Source: Bradyrhizobium neotropicale
GTDB lineage: Bacteria > Pseudomonadota > Alphaproteobacteria > Rhizobiales > Xanthobacteraceae
Length of the DNA stretch: 34,529 nt
Reading direction: 5' to 3'
Assembly (NCBI RefSeq): GCF_001641695.1
Contig: NZ_LSEF01000089.1
Location: forward strand, 1 to 34,529
The notes under the pieces were generated by a model, which saw only the letters and a list, made by a program, of their open reading frames with translations, was not told the DNA's origin and did not search any database. A program made the translations under genes and the position numbers. Below are positions 18,203 through 25,495 of the stretch, one piece after another (the stretch's first letter is position 1; each line of letters starts with the position of its first letter).

Positions 18203-18631
18203 CTAGGCCTCGGCCGGTTCGACGAGATGCGTCATGGCGATTTGGCGGATGGCGTCCGCAAACGGCGCAGACTTGCGCAGCTCACGGTTCATATGCACAC
18301 CCGTGATCTCGCAGATCGCCGCGATCTCTCCGGTCTCGGCATTTGTCATCTCGTGCCGGAAGCGGATCGATTTTTCGCGGACCTCGAGCAGATGGCTGCG
18401 GATCTCGATGATGTCGCCGGCGAGCAGCTCGCGCTTGTAGGTGATGTTCTGCCGCACCGCGGCCATGCCGCGGCCGGAGCTGCGCAGGTAACTCGGCGTC
18501 AGCCCGAGCCGCGCGAACAGATTCCAGTTGGCCTCGTCGAATTTGCCGACGTACCACATGATGTTCATGTGACCGACGTGATCGCACTGCCACGGATAGA
18601 CCGTACCGCGATAGGTCGCCTCCTGCTCCAT
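18203..18631 (-). CDS. 4HBT-type acyl-CoA thioesterase
   Basis: A 142-residue hotdog protein of the 4-hydroxybenzoyl-CoA thioesterase/YbgC group. The motif YPWQCDHVGHMNIMWYVGKFD contains the catalytic Asp (Asp17) and the HMN signature. Its second half has RFRHEMTNAETGEIAAICE. ATG 18631 follows AGGAAG at 8 bases; the longer frame to 18706 would run through the operator region. It is the first gene of a two-thioesterase operon (3-bp gap) divergent from TetR. Likely it hydrolyses acyl-CoA made or used by a pathway not seen here. Confidence 0.88.
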   Translation of the reverse strand: MEQEATYRGTVYPWQCDHVGHMNIMWYVGKFDEANWNLFARLGLTPSYLRSSGRGMAAVRQNITYKRELLAGDIIEIRSHLLEVREKSIRFRHEMTNAETGEIAAICEITGVHMNRELRKSAPFADAIRQIAMTHLVEPAEA

Positions 18632-18668
18632 CGGACTTCCTGTCCTTCCGCTGCCTGTCTTCTTGATC

Positions 18669-18686
18669 TGATACGGTAGCGTATCA
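18669..18686. promoter_or_regulatory. Operator-like palindrome 1 (TetR type)
   Basis: TGATACGGTAGCGTATCA has perfect arms TGATACG/CGTATCA around 4 bases. It lies between the divergent thioesterase and TetR genes, 38 bp upstream of the thioesterase ATG. Confidence 0.75.
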
Positions 18687-18703
18687 GGCCCGGGACGCGC
18701 TAG

Positions 18704-18721
18704 CAATACGGCACCGTATCA
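18704..18721. promoter_or_regulatory. Operator-like palindrome 2 (TetR type)
   Basis: CAATACGGCACCGTATCA is a near match to palindrome 1 (ATACGG...CCGTAT core). The two centres are 35 bp apart. This copy is 22 bp upstream of the TetR start codon, so autorepression is likely. Confidence 0.75.
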
Positions 18722-18742
18722 AGAACCGGTGAGGCTTTCTTC

Positions 18743-19291
18743 ATGAGCGACGGCAGGGGCGATGTCTGGGTCGAGGCGGGGTTTACCGAACTCGCCCGCT
18801 CCGGGGTCGAGGGCGTGCGGGTCGAGGTGCTCGCCAAGAATCTGGGCGTCACCAAGGGCGGCTTCTACCGCCGCTTCGCCGACCGTGCCGCGCTGCTCGA
18901 CGCCATGCTCGGGCGATGGCGTGAGGGACGCATCGCGGCGATCGCGCAGCAGACGAGCCTCGACGGACAGGGCCCCCGCGAGCGGCTGAAGGCACTGATC
19001 CAGCTCTATTCCGAGCGGCTGAACCCCGAAGGCATGGCGATCGAGCTCGCGATCCGGCAATGGGCCCGCACGGACGAAGCCGCAAGCGCGGCGGTGGCGA
19101 GCGTGGATGAGGCGCGGCTGAAGCACGTCGCCGAGCTCTATCGCGCCACAGGCCTTGCAGCCGAGGAAGCCGACGCGCAGGCCTTCCTGTTCTACTGCTT
19201 CATCTTCGGCCAGAGCCTGTTGTTCGTCGAACGCGGCCCGCGCAAGCGCTCGCAGCTCGTGGCGAAGTCGGCCGAGAAGCTGCTGGACTAG
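18743..19291 (+). CDS. TetR family transcriptional regulator
   Basis: A 182-residue repressor-type protein. The N-terminal helix-turn-helix reads VEVLAKNLGVTKGGFYRRFAD (residues ~27-47), the TetR signature; the remaining helices form the ligand-binding and dimer domain (AIELAIRQWARTDEAA). It is divergent from the two thioesterase genes, and two similar ATACGG palindromes lie in the 111-bp gap. The simplest model is repression of both directions, released by an acyl-CoA or related ligand (inference). A hairpin follows its stop. Confidence 0.92.
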   Translation: MSDGRGDVWVEAGFTELARSGVEGVRVEVLAKNLGVTKGGFYRRFADRAALLDAMLGRWREGRIAAIAQQTSLDGQGPRERLKALIQLYSERLNPEGMAIELAIRQWARTDEAASAAVASVDEARLKHVAELYRATGLAAEEADAQAFLFYCFIFGQSLLFVERGPRKRSQLVAKSAEKLLD

Positions 19292-19310
19292 ATGATTTGA
19301 TTTTGGCGAA

Positions 19311-19335
19311 ATGGCCGGAGCTTTGCTCCGGCCAT
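19311..19335. terminator. Perfect hairpin between convergent genes
   Basis: ATGGCCGGAGC, a TTT loop and GCTCCGGCCAT give an 11-bp perfect stem between the TetR gene and the converging 19352 gene. The T-run is short on both strands, so it is probably a weak bidirectional terminator. Confidence 0.6.
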
Positions 19336-19351
19336 CGCGTCACATCGAAGC

Positions 19352-19843
19352 TCAGGCGGCGCCCTTCAGCTTCTTGTTGCATTCCGAGTAGTAGCCGCCG
19401 CCCTTCTCGATCCACTTCATGCCGCCATTGGCGTTGGTCGCCTTGTTGGCATTGTACTGGTCGACGCAAGTGTGCAGGCGGGCCTTGCCGGCGGTCTCCT
19501 TGGCATATTTCGGATCGACCGCGTTCGGGAAGACCGCATTGCCCATCGGCATGGTCGGCGCCGGCGCGGCAGCGGGGGCTGCTTCCTTCTTCGCGGCGGC
19601 CTTCGGCTCGGCGGGAGCGGCCGGAGCAGCCGCGGTCGGCGCCGCGGCGGGCGTTGCGTCCGCGCCGCACTGGGCCTTGCGGAAGTCATTCCACTTCATG
19701 CCACCGAGCGTGCCGTCCTTCTTGGCGGCCTGATATTTCGCACTGCACTCCTGCGTGGTCAGTGCCTGCGCCGGCGCGGTCGCCACCAGCGCGGCGAATC
19801 CCGCCACCGCGGCGGCACACAACAATTTTGCTTGAATCGTCAT
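19352..19843 (-). CDS. Exported protein with two Cys-flanked GGMKW repeats
   Basis: A 163-residue protein with a Sec signal peptide (LLCAAAVAGFAALVATAPAQA). Two related segments surround an Ala/Pro/Lys-rich linker: residues ~33-59 (ECSAKYQAAKKDGTLGGMKW to AQC) and ~131-158 (CVDQYNANKATNANGGMKW to SEC). Each is bounded by two cysteines, which suggests one disulfide per repeat. The arrangement resembles PsiF-type small periplasmic proteins, one of which is encoded 200 bp away on the other strand. The function is unknown. Confidence 0.75.
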   Translation of the reverse strand: MTIQAKLLCAAAVAGFAALVATAPAQALTTQECSAKYQAAKKDGTLGGMKWNDFRKAQCGADATPAAAPTAAAPAAPAEPKAAAKKEAAPAAAPAPTMPMGNAVFPNAVDPKYAKETAGKARLHTCVDQYNANKATNANGGMKWIEKGGGYYSECNKKLKGAA

Positions 19844-20042
19844 CCTTGGTCTCCCTCCTTGGCCTTCCCTGGGGAAGCGAAATGAGGATTGCTATCCTAG
19901 CGTGCCGACGGATTCCGACAAGGAAGCGATGCTGCTCCCGGCCAAAATTTAGTGGTCGCGCGCTGCGAATTGTTCATGTCGCGTTCAGCATCGCGAGCCG
20001 ACGTTCACACCCTCGCCAACTTGCAACCAAGAGTGCAACGCC

Positions 20043-20312
20043 ATGAACCTCGCCTCGCGCCTCGCCGCAGTCGCCCTCGTCTCCCTGTTCGCAACCGGCA
20101 CCGCCTTCGCTCAGACCGCCGCGCCGGCCGCCAAGACCGATCCCGCCGCCACCACGGACAAGAAGGCGCCGAAGGAGCGCTCGGCCGAGTCGCTCGATTG
20201 CTCGAAGCAGGCGGATGCCAAGGGCCTCAAGGGCAAGGACCGCAAGAAATTCCGCCGCGAGTGCATGAAGGAAGCGAAGGCCGGCACCGCCGCCCCCGCC
20301 GACAAGAAGTAA
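20043..20312 (+). CDS. PsiF-repeat periplasmic protein
   Basis: An 89-residue protein with a Sec signal peptide (LAAVALVSLFATGTAFA, cleavage near AFAQTA). The mature part has one PsiF-like repeat, LDCSKQADAKGLKGKDRKKF then RRECMKEAKA, with two cysteines. In E. coli psiF is phosphate-starvation inducible, but its function is unknown. Two GTTCA boxes 11 bp apart lie about 60-70 bp upstream (19972 and 19983). A hairpin follows the gene. Confidence 0.82.
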   Translation: MNLASRLAAVALVSLFATGTAFAQTAAPAAKTDPAATTDKKAPKERSAESLDCSKQADAKGLKGKDRKKFRRECMKEAKAGTAAPADKK

Positions 20313-20347
20313 ATCCGTCACAATCTTTCTGCTCGCGTTACGGCGAG

Positions 20348-20390
20348 AGGCGCGCGCATTGCGGCATGACATGGCCGCAATTGTGCGCCT
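20348..20390 (+). terminator. Imperfect hairpin after the psiF-like gene
   Basis: AGGCGC...ATTGCGGC pairs with GCCGCAAT...GCGCCT around an 8-base loop with a small internal mismatch. No T-run follows, so it may be a terminator or an mRNA-stabilising stem. Confidence 0.4.
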
Positions 20391-20414
20391 CCCGCCGATT
20401 TGCCATAAGGTGGC

Positions 20415-21500
20415 GTGAAGCAAATCACCGCCTCCCTGCCGTTCGAATGGCCGAGCCGCGCCAAGGTCTTGAGCGCGGTGGAGACGCTCGTCATCGGCGC
20501 CGCCGGCGGGCTTCTGTTTCTGGTCGCGGGCCTTCCCGGCGGGCTGATCTCGGGATCGATGATCGCAGTCGGGATCGCGGCGATCGCCGGGCGCCAGCTC
20601 GCGGTGCCTCCGCTCCTGACCCAGACCGTGCTGGTGCTGCTCGGCATTTCCTTGGGCTCCGTCGTCTCGCGCCACCTGATCCAGCAGGTCAGCGCCTATC
20701 CCCTGACCATCGGGCTGCTCGCTTTGGCGACGTTCTGCGCGACCTTTGGCTCGAGCTATTACCTCCAGCGCGTCCACGGCTGGGACCGCACCTCGGCGTT
20801 CCTTGCCGGCAGCCCCGGGGCACTGTCGCAGATCACGATCCTTGCGGTCGAGCGCGGCGCCGACCTGCCGGGCATCGCGGTGGTGCAGACCATGCGCGTC
20901 ATCATCCTGACCGCGGCGCTGCCGCTGGTGCTGGCACTCGCGGGCGTTGCGCCGTCCGCCGCGCCGTCGCTGGCGACGACGACCGCCTCGCCGTTCGATC
21001 TCCTGAAGCTGGTCGCCGCCTCGCTGGCGCTGTCGCTGCTGTTGCGGCTGATCAAGTTTCCGGCGAGCTGGATGTTCGGCGCGATGATCGCCTCCAGCGT
21101 GCTGCATGGCGCGGGATGGGTCGAGGGGGGCCTGCCGGACTGGGTGCGCGGTGTGGCGCTGGTCGGCATCGGCGCGCTGATCGGCAGCCGTTTTGCGCGG
21201 ATGAAAGTCAAGACGCTCGCTGGCCACCTCCGTGCGGCGCTGGGCTCATTCGCGGTCGCGATCGCCGTCTCCGGCATCTTCGTCGGCATCGTGGCGCTCG
21301 CCACGCAGGTGAAATTCTCCGACGTCGTCGTCGCCTTCGCACCGGGCGCGATGGACGCGATGCTGGCGCTGGCCTTGACGCTGCATATCGACCCGATCTT
21401 CGTCGGCGCCCATCATCTGTCGCGCTTCGTGTTCGTGACGATCGCGACCCCCGGCATCGTGCACCTGTTCGGTCGTACGCAGGACGACGTGGACGATTAG
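20415..21500 (+). CDS. AbrB family membrane protein (PF05145)
   Basis: A 361-residue protein with 8-10 membrane helices in two similar halves, each with a Gly-rich first helix: GGLLFLVAGLPGGLISGSMI near residue 35 and LIKFPASWMFGAMIASSVLH near 215. The FLAGSPGALSQITILAVERG segment (~130-150) and FAPGAMDAMLALALTL (~310) are the conserved acidic/Gly motifs of this family, which was once labelled ammonia monooxygenase and is now called AbrB-like putative transporter. It starts with GTG after AAGGTGG. The substrate is unknown. Confidence 0.87.
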   Translation: MKQITASLPFEWPSRAKVLSAVETLVIGAAGGLLFLVAGLPGGLISGSMIAVGIAAIAGRQLAVPPLLTQTVLVLLGISLGSVVSRHLIQQVSAYPLTIGLLALATFCATFGSSYYLQRVHGWDRTSAFLAGSPGALSQITILAVERGADLPGIAVVQTMRVIILTAALPLVLALAGVAPSAAPSLATTTASPFDLLKLVAASLALSLLLRLIKFPASWMFGAMIASSVLHGAGWVEGGLPDWVRGVALVGIGALIGSRFARMKVKTLAGHLRAALGSFAVAIAVSGIFVGIVALATQVKFSDVVVAFAPGAMDAMLALALTLHIDPIFVGAHHLSRFVFVTIATPGIVHLFGRTQDDVDD

Positions 21501-21520
21501 GTGGCGCCACTCCCTGCCTG

Positions 21521-21618
21521 GTAGGGTGGGCAAAGCGAAGCGTGCCCACCAGCCGCACGCGCGATCGCTCATCAATGGTGGGCACGGCGCGCGAAGAGCG
21601 CGCCTAAGCCCACCCTAC
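21521..21618. repeat. Palindromic interspersed repeat, GTAGGGTGGG family, copy 1
   Basis: The outer arms are GTAGGGTGGG (21521-21530) and CCCACCCTAC (21609-21618). Inside, GTGGGCA/TGCCCAC motifs form further stems. It lies between the convergent AbrB-like and dsbB genes. The second copy at 23222 shares the outer arms but has different inner arms. Confidence 0.85.
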
Positions 21619-21623
21619 GGCAG

Positions 21624-22169
21624 CTAGGCGCGCTTCGCCGTCGCGAAGAATCCCCACGCAGCGATCCCAGCCATCAGCAGCGAGATCAGCACATTGTAAC
21701 CGGCGAGCGAGAGGCCGAGGAAGCGCCACTGCACCTCGTCGCAGCGGACCACCTTCACGGTGTCGAGCCGCGACAGCAGGTCGGTGGCGCTGCCGAGGTT
21801 GACGACGGGACCGGAGCAATCGGTCGGCCCTTTCCAAAACCCCCATTCGACGCCGGCGTGGTAGCCGCCGAGCCCGGCATTGGCGAGAGTCGCCAGCGCG
21901 AGGATCGCGAGCCCTGCGAGCAGCAGCGGCCGCGGCGCGCCGCTTCGTGCCGCGAGCACGGTGAGCACACCAACCGGGATCGCCAGATAATAGGCATAGC
22001 GCTGCTCGAGGCAGAGCGGACAGGGCACGATCTCCAGCACGAGCTGGAAGAACCAGGCGCCCGCGATCGTCGCCGCCGCGATCAGGGTGACGAGAAGCGA
22101 GGCGGTCAGCGCGGGACCGCCCGTGGCCGACTTGAACGCGGGCATTGCGGCAGCACTCTGGGTTGTCAC
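21624..22169 (-). CDS. dsbB: Disulfide bond formation protein DsbB
   Basis: A 181-residue inner-membrane protein with four helices, which reoxidises DsbA using quinone. The first Cys pair is CPLC in LEIVPCPLCLEQRYAYYLAI and the second pair is Cys in PTDCSGP and VRCDEVQ in the long periplasmic loop. GTG 22169 is chosen because GGAGAGG lies 6 bases upstream; TTG 22199 and ATG 22145 are alternatives. Its likely partner, a DsbA family protein, is encoded at 16920-17579. It is convergent with the AbrB-like gene across a palindromic repeat. Confidence 0.9.
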   Translation of the reverse strand: MTTQSAAAMPAFKSATGGPALTASLLVTLIAAATIAGAWFFQLVLEIVPCPLCLEQRYAYYLAIPVGVLTVLAARSGAPRPLLLAGLAILALATLANAGLGGYHAGVEWGFWKGPTDCSGPVVNLGSATDLLSRLDTVKVVRCDEVQWRFLGLSLAGYNVLISLLMAGIAAWGFFATAKRA

Positions 22170-22256
22170 GGCAGCCTCTCCGGGTAGATCGCTGCCCAAG
22201 CCTCTAACCCCGGCCCATGTCGCTGTCGAGAACAGCCGGGATCACTTTGGCGCGGG

Positions 22257-22284
22257 TTGACCCCGTCTTTCCCATGGCTATAGT
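22257..22284 (+). promoter_or_regulatory. Sigma70-type promoter for the tRNA-Leu gene
   Basis: TTGACC (22257-22262) and TATAGT (22279-22284) are separated by 16 bases and lie 44 bp before the tRNA 5' end. Confidence 0.65.
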
Positions 22285-22328
22285 CCGCCGGCTTCGCGAC
22301 GCCCTCACCCAGGAGGGGCCGACCGAGG

Positions 22329-22413
22329 GCCCCTGTGGCGGAACTGGTAGACGCGCTCGACTCAAAATCGAGTTCCGCAAGGAGTGCTGGTTCGATTCCG
22401 GCCAGGGGCACCA
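22329..22413 (+). tRNA. tRNA-Leu (anticodon CAA)
   Basis: The cloverleaf can be folded by eye: acceptor GCCCCTG/CAGGGGC, anticodon stem CTCGA/TCGAG with loop CTCAAAA (anticodon CAA), a long variable arm (class II tRNA), T stem GCTGG/CCGGC with loop TTCGATT, discriminator A and an encoded CCA. It reads TTG codons. No integrase or att duplication is seen next to it. Confidence 0.97.
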
Positions 22414-22603
22414 GCCTTCGCTGCTTCGCAGCCACGGCTGGGCGAGCCACGCACGGCCCAATCCGGGCGAAGCAGGGAAGGCTGTCACGCCGAAGCCTTG
22501 GCGAAGGCGGACTGGATCAACAAAGCTCACGTCCCCCTCCCTAGCAATTGTCGCATCCCCACTGTATAAGCCCTTAGCTTCTTCACTCACCGAAGAGGCT
22601 CAT

Positions 22604-22906
22604 ATGAACGACCTGCACACGTGGCTCTCAGAGCAGCACCACGGCCTGCGGACCTTCCGGACATTCCAGCAGAAGCTCGAGACGCTCGGTCGCGACGACC
22701 CCGAGCAGCGCGGTCTTTACCGCCTCCTGAGCAACCTCGTCGGCAGCTATGTCGAGGCCTTCGACGAGGCCCCGCTGCCGGTCGAGGTCGCCGATGACGC
22801 CCATCACCGCCTGGTGACACTCCTCGCCAGCCTCAACCCCGAGGGCGATGCAAGCCGGCGGCTCGCCGACATCAATCGCGTGGCGGAGAGCGAACTCTGG
22901 CAGTGA
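22604..22906 (+). CDS. Small acidic helical protein, function unknown
   Basis: A 100-residue cytoplasmic protein without signal or membrane segment. It looks all-helical (LHTWLSEQHHGLRTFRTF, then LLSNLVGSYVEAFDEAP and HHRLVTLLASLNPEG). ATG 22604 follows GAGG at a good distance. The open frame extends upstream through the tRNA-Leu gene, but that part is not coding. I do not recognise the family. Confidence 0.7.
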   Translation: MNDLHTWLSEQHHGLRTFRTFQQKLETLGRDDPEQRGLYRLLSNLVGSYVEAFDEAPLPVEVADDAHHRLVTLLASLNPEGDASRRLADINRVAESELWQ

Positions 22907-22991
22907 TGCCGCGGAGCGGCTGCACCGCTCGCGTCCGTGTCACTTCATGCTTATATCCTGCGGCAACGCGTTGACGCAGCGAGCAACTTTG

Positions 22992-23225
22992 ATGGCCAGG
23001 AGACGCACGAGCGAGCCGGACGCCGACGACCCTCCCCGCTTTTTCGTCTGGGTCCGGGGCCTCGAGGGTCCCGAGCCGCAGAAATGGATGGCGATGGATT
23101 TCGGCATCGACGACTGGAAACGGTCGCTTGTGCTGGCCTATCTGGAGCTGCCAAAGGACGAGCGGCATCTGCCGCTGTCGGTGCTGGCGCGGCGCTATCC
23201 GCCCCCGCGGGTGGACTCTCTGTAG
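22992..23225 (+). CDS. Small hypothetical protein, stop codon supplied by a repeat
   Basis: A 77-residue basic protein (ARRRTSEPDADDPPRFFVW, then WMAMDFGIDDWKRSLVLAYL and LPLSVLARRYPPPRVDSL). No signal peptide or membrane helix is present. The TAG stop (23223-23225) lies within the first bases of the GTAGGGTGGG repeat, so the repeat may have set the present C-terminus. No strong ribosome site is visible. The family is not recognised. Confidence 0.55.
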   Translation: MARRRTSEPDADDPPRFFVWVRGLEGPEPQKWMAMDFGIDDWKRSLVLAYLELPKDERHLPLSVLARRYPPPRVDSL

Positions 23226-23336
23226 GGTGGGTTAGCGTTAGCGTAACCCACCACTGTCTATCTGCACGGAAACAAAAGAGGTGGGTTACGCCGAGCGGAC
23301 TGCGCTTCGCGCAGCCGCGGGGCTAACCCACCCTAC
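23222..23336. repeat. Palindromic interspersed repeat, GTAGGGTGGG family, copy 2
   Basis: The outer arms GTAGGGTGGG (23222-23231) and CCCACCCTAC (23327-23336) match copy 1. The inner arms are GTTAGCG/GGGTTACGC type rather than GTGGGCA, so this is a different subtype with the same frame. Confidence 0.85.
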
Positions 23337-23358
23337 TACGATTGCGGATCGCGATCTC

Positions 23359-24318
23359 TCACTTCCCCCTCGCCGCGGTCGGCGTCAGGCCGAAGCGGCG
23401 GCGGAAACAGCGGTTGAAATAAGAGAGATCGTTGAAGCCGCAGGCGAACGCGATGTCGCTGATGCGGCCTTCGCGTTGCGCGAGCAGGTCGGCCGCCTTG
23501 CGCAGGCGCAGCTCATTGAGGCGCGTGGTGAAGCCTGCGCCGGCCTCGAACAACAGCTCATTGACGTAGCGTTCGGACAGGCCGGCGGCGACGGCGAGCT
23601 TTTGCGCGGAAAAATCCGGCTCATGGAAGCGCGTCTCCAGGATCGCCAGCACCGCCTTGAGCCGCACGGCGCGCAGCCCCCGGCGGCGTGCCGCGGCCGC
23701 GACATCGCTGCGGGCCCCGAGGCCGATCGCCGCGAGATCGAGCAGATGAGCGGCGATCGCCATGCCGGCTTCGTCGGCGGCGGTGGGATGGCGCAACAGG
23801 AGATCGCTGTAATCCATCACCAGCGACAGCGCGCCACCGGGCTCGAGCTCGCAGCCGACGAGACCCTCGACGTCGGCGACCATTGCCCGCAGCGTCTCGG
23901 CCGGCAGATGCACGTTGGTGAAGCGCTTGACGCTCGCGCCGTCGGCGGCGAAGAACGGCTCGTCAAGCTTGAGCAGCACCATCGATCCCGGCCGCATGTC
24001 GAATTCGCGGCCGCGATGGACCACGCGGGAGGTGCGGTCGCCGGTGTTGCGCACGAGGCAGAAACGGTCGTCGCCGGTCTCGATCACCTGACGCTTCTCC
24101 CGCCGCACCGTCGCGAAGCTGCCGTTGCAGCGGCCGAGCATGGTGGTGCCGATGTGGATCGAGTTCATCGCGGCGCGGAACGGCACGTCGGAGGCCGGAT
24201 CGAGCTCGCCGGTGTTGGAAAAATGCTCGAACAGCTCGGCGAAGCGGATGAATCGCTGCCGGTCGGACAGACCCTGCGGCAGCATGTCGGTCGAGAGCAC
24301 TTTCCTGATGACGGACAT
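23359..24318 (-). CDS. AraC family transcriptional regulator
   Basis: A 319-residue regulator. The N-terminal sensor part (about 1-200) includes REFDMRPGSMVLLKLDEPFF, resembling the AraC_binding_2 cupin. The C-terminal double helix-turn-helix is FSAQKLAVAAGLSERYVNEL and ISDIAFACGFNDLSYFNRCF, then RRRFGLTPTAARG, the AraC signature. The start is uncertain: ATG 24318 leads into family-like sequence (MSVIRKVLSTDMLPQGLSD) but has no clear ribosome site, and the open frame begins at 24423. Its neighbours are small exported proteins, so its target is unknown. Confidence 0.87.
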   Translation of the reverse strand: MSVIRKVLSTDMLPQGLSDRQRFIRFAELFEHFSNTGELDPASDVPFRAAMNSIHIGTTMLGRCNGSFATVRREKRQVIETGDDRFCLVRNTGDRTSRVVHRGREFDMRPGSMVLLKLDEPFFAADGASVKRFTNVHLPAETLRAMVADVEGLVGCELEPGGALSLVMDYSDLLLRHPTAADEAGMAIAAHLLDLAAIGLGARSDVAAAARRRGLRAVRLKAVLAILETRFHEPDFSAQKLAVAAGLSERYVNELLFEAGAGFTTRLNELRLRKAADLLAQREGRISDIAFACGFNDLSYFNRCFRRRFGLTPTAARGK

Positions 24319-24616
24319 CGGAGAATGACTTTTCGAGAAAGGCTTTTTGAAAAGATCGCAGACAACGCCGGCCAACCTTCGCAACCCGAAGATGAACCCT
24401 CGCTGAAGGCCAACCGCCGACAACCTATCAGCACGGTGACGTGATTCAAGCAGCGCCGGTCAGTCCAAGCCGGCAAGCGGCCGGCGCCGGACAGTCCAAG
24501 ACGGCCCGCGCGCGCCCGCCCTATTGAGACGACGGATGCGGCATTCCCGCCACCTGCGGGCTGCATCCGGGCAACCGGGCGGCCCCAGCATGACGCCCGC
24601 TGGAGGAGACAACGAC

Positions 24617-24859
24617 ATGCGAACCTCTCTACCCCGCAGCCTCATGCTCGGCGGCGCCATCGCGGCAAGTCTTTGCGTCGGCTATGCGCTCGGCGCGCAG
24701 CCGCACATGGACGAGGCCATCGGGATCCTGCAATCGGCCCGTGCCGAGCTCGCCAAGGCCGAGCCGAACAAGGGCGGCCATCGTGAAAAGGCGCTCGGCC
24801 TGATCGACCAGGCGATCGGCGAAGTGCGCGCCGGCATCGCATTTGCCGCCGGCCATTGA
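24617..24859 (+). CDS. Small membrane-anchored helical protein
   Basis: An 80-residue protein with an N-terminal signal or anchor helix (SLMLGGAIAASLCVGYALGA) and an amphipathic helical rest (MDEAIGILQSARAELAKAEP, then KALGLIDQAIGEVRAGIAFA). ATG 24617 follows GGAGGA. The gene starts about 300 bp from the divergent AraC gene and is followed after 16 bp by another small exported protein, so the two are probably cotranscribed. The function is unknown. Confidence 0.75.
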   Translation: MRTSLPRSLMLGGAIAASLCVGYALGAQPHMDEAIGILQSARAELAKAEPNKGGHREKALGLIDQAIGEVRAGIAFAAGH

Positions 24860-24875
24860 TCGGGGAGGACAGATC

Positions 24876-25127
24876 ATGATGCGAACCGTTCTTGCCGCAG
24901 CCTTCGCCCTCGCCGCGATCGCAGGCTCCGCAGCGGCGATGCCGCTGGCGCCCCTCGACGCGGCGACGAGTGGCGATGTCATCGCCGTCGCCGGTGGCTG
25001 CGGCGCCGGCTGGCACCGCGGCCCCTACGGCGGCTGCCTGCGCAACTACGCCAACCCGGCGGCGCATGCCTGCCCGCGCGGCTACCACATCGGTCCTGGT
25101 GGCGGCTGCCGCGGCAACGGCAGGTAA
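24876..25127 (+). CDS. Small exported Gly/Cys-rich protein (GCG_CRPN-like)
   Basis: An 83-residue protein with a Sec signal peptide (TVLAAAFALAAIAGSAAA) and a mature part with two Cys/Gly motifs: GGCGAGWHRGPYGGC and CPRGYHIGPGGGC. This fits the short GCG-type motif proteins that are frequent in Bradyrhizobium; the function of the family is unknown to me. Start ATG 24876 follows GGGGAGGAC. Four cysteines could form two disulfides in the periplasm. Confidence 0.8.
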   Translation: MMRTVLAAAFALAAIAGSAAAMPLAPLDAATSGDVIAVAGGCGAGWHRGPYGGCLRNYANPAAHACPRGYHIGPGGGCRGNGR

Positions 25128-25495
25128 GGACCGCGAGGCTCCTCCCTCCGCCTCCTCTCCCTCCACGAACACGACATGCCCGGGCACGAGCGCGAAGCGC
25201 GTCTTCCCGGGCACGAGCGCGTGGCGCGTACACGCGGTTCGGGACGAAGATCATGACCGAACAGGGCGAGACGGCTGAGGCCATCGCCATCCTCCTCGCC
25301 GAGGACGATGGAATCGCACGGGGGTTGAAGCCCATGGTCATTCCGGGGCGCGCCAACGGCGCTAGCCCGGAATCCATCTCGCCGCGTTAGGCGTTGATGA
25401 ATGGATTCCGGGCCCGCGTGCTACGCACGCATCCCGGAATGACGAGGCGGGTTTGGAACGCAGGTCTCGCCATCGCTCCCACCGAGGTTGTCTTC
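25128..25495. other. Intergenic stretch with repeat debris
   Basis: It holds no convincing gene. It contains a 16-bp direct repeat CCCGGGCACGAGCGCG at 25180-25195 and 25207-25222, a possible 45-codon reading frame (25253-25390) and one copy of the ATTCCGGG palindromic repeat (25337-25443). Confidence 0.7.
25337..25443. repeat. Palindromic interspersed repeat, GTCATTCCGGG family, copy 1
   Basis: Ends GTCATTCCGGGG and CCCGGAATGAC are inverted. In the middle, CCCGGAATCCAT and ATGGATTCCGGG form a second inverted pair. A second copy of the same design lies at 30898-31001. Confidence 0.88.

Noticed and set aside
22329..22413. tRNA-Leu as an integration site for a genomic island
   Set aside because: No integrase gene and no duplicated tRNA 3' end are visible in the window.
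23281..24444. 387-codon plus-strand ORF opposite the second AraC gene
   Set aside because: It starts inside a palindromic repeat and is the antisense of a clear AraC helix-turn-helix protein.
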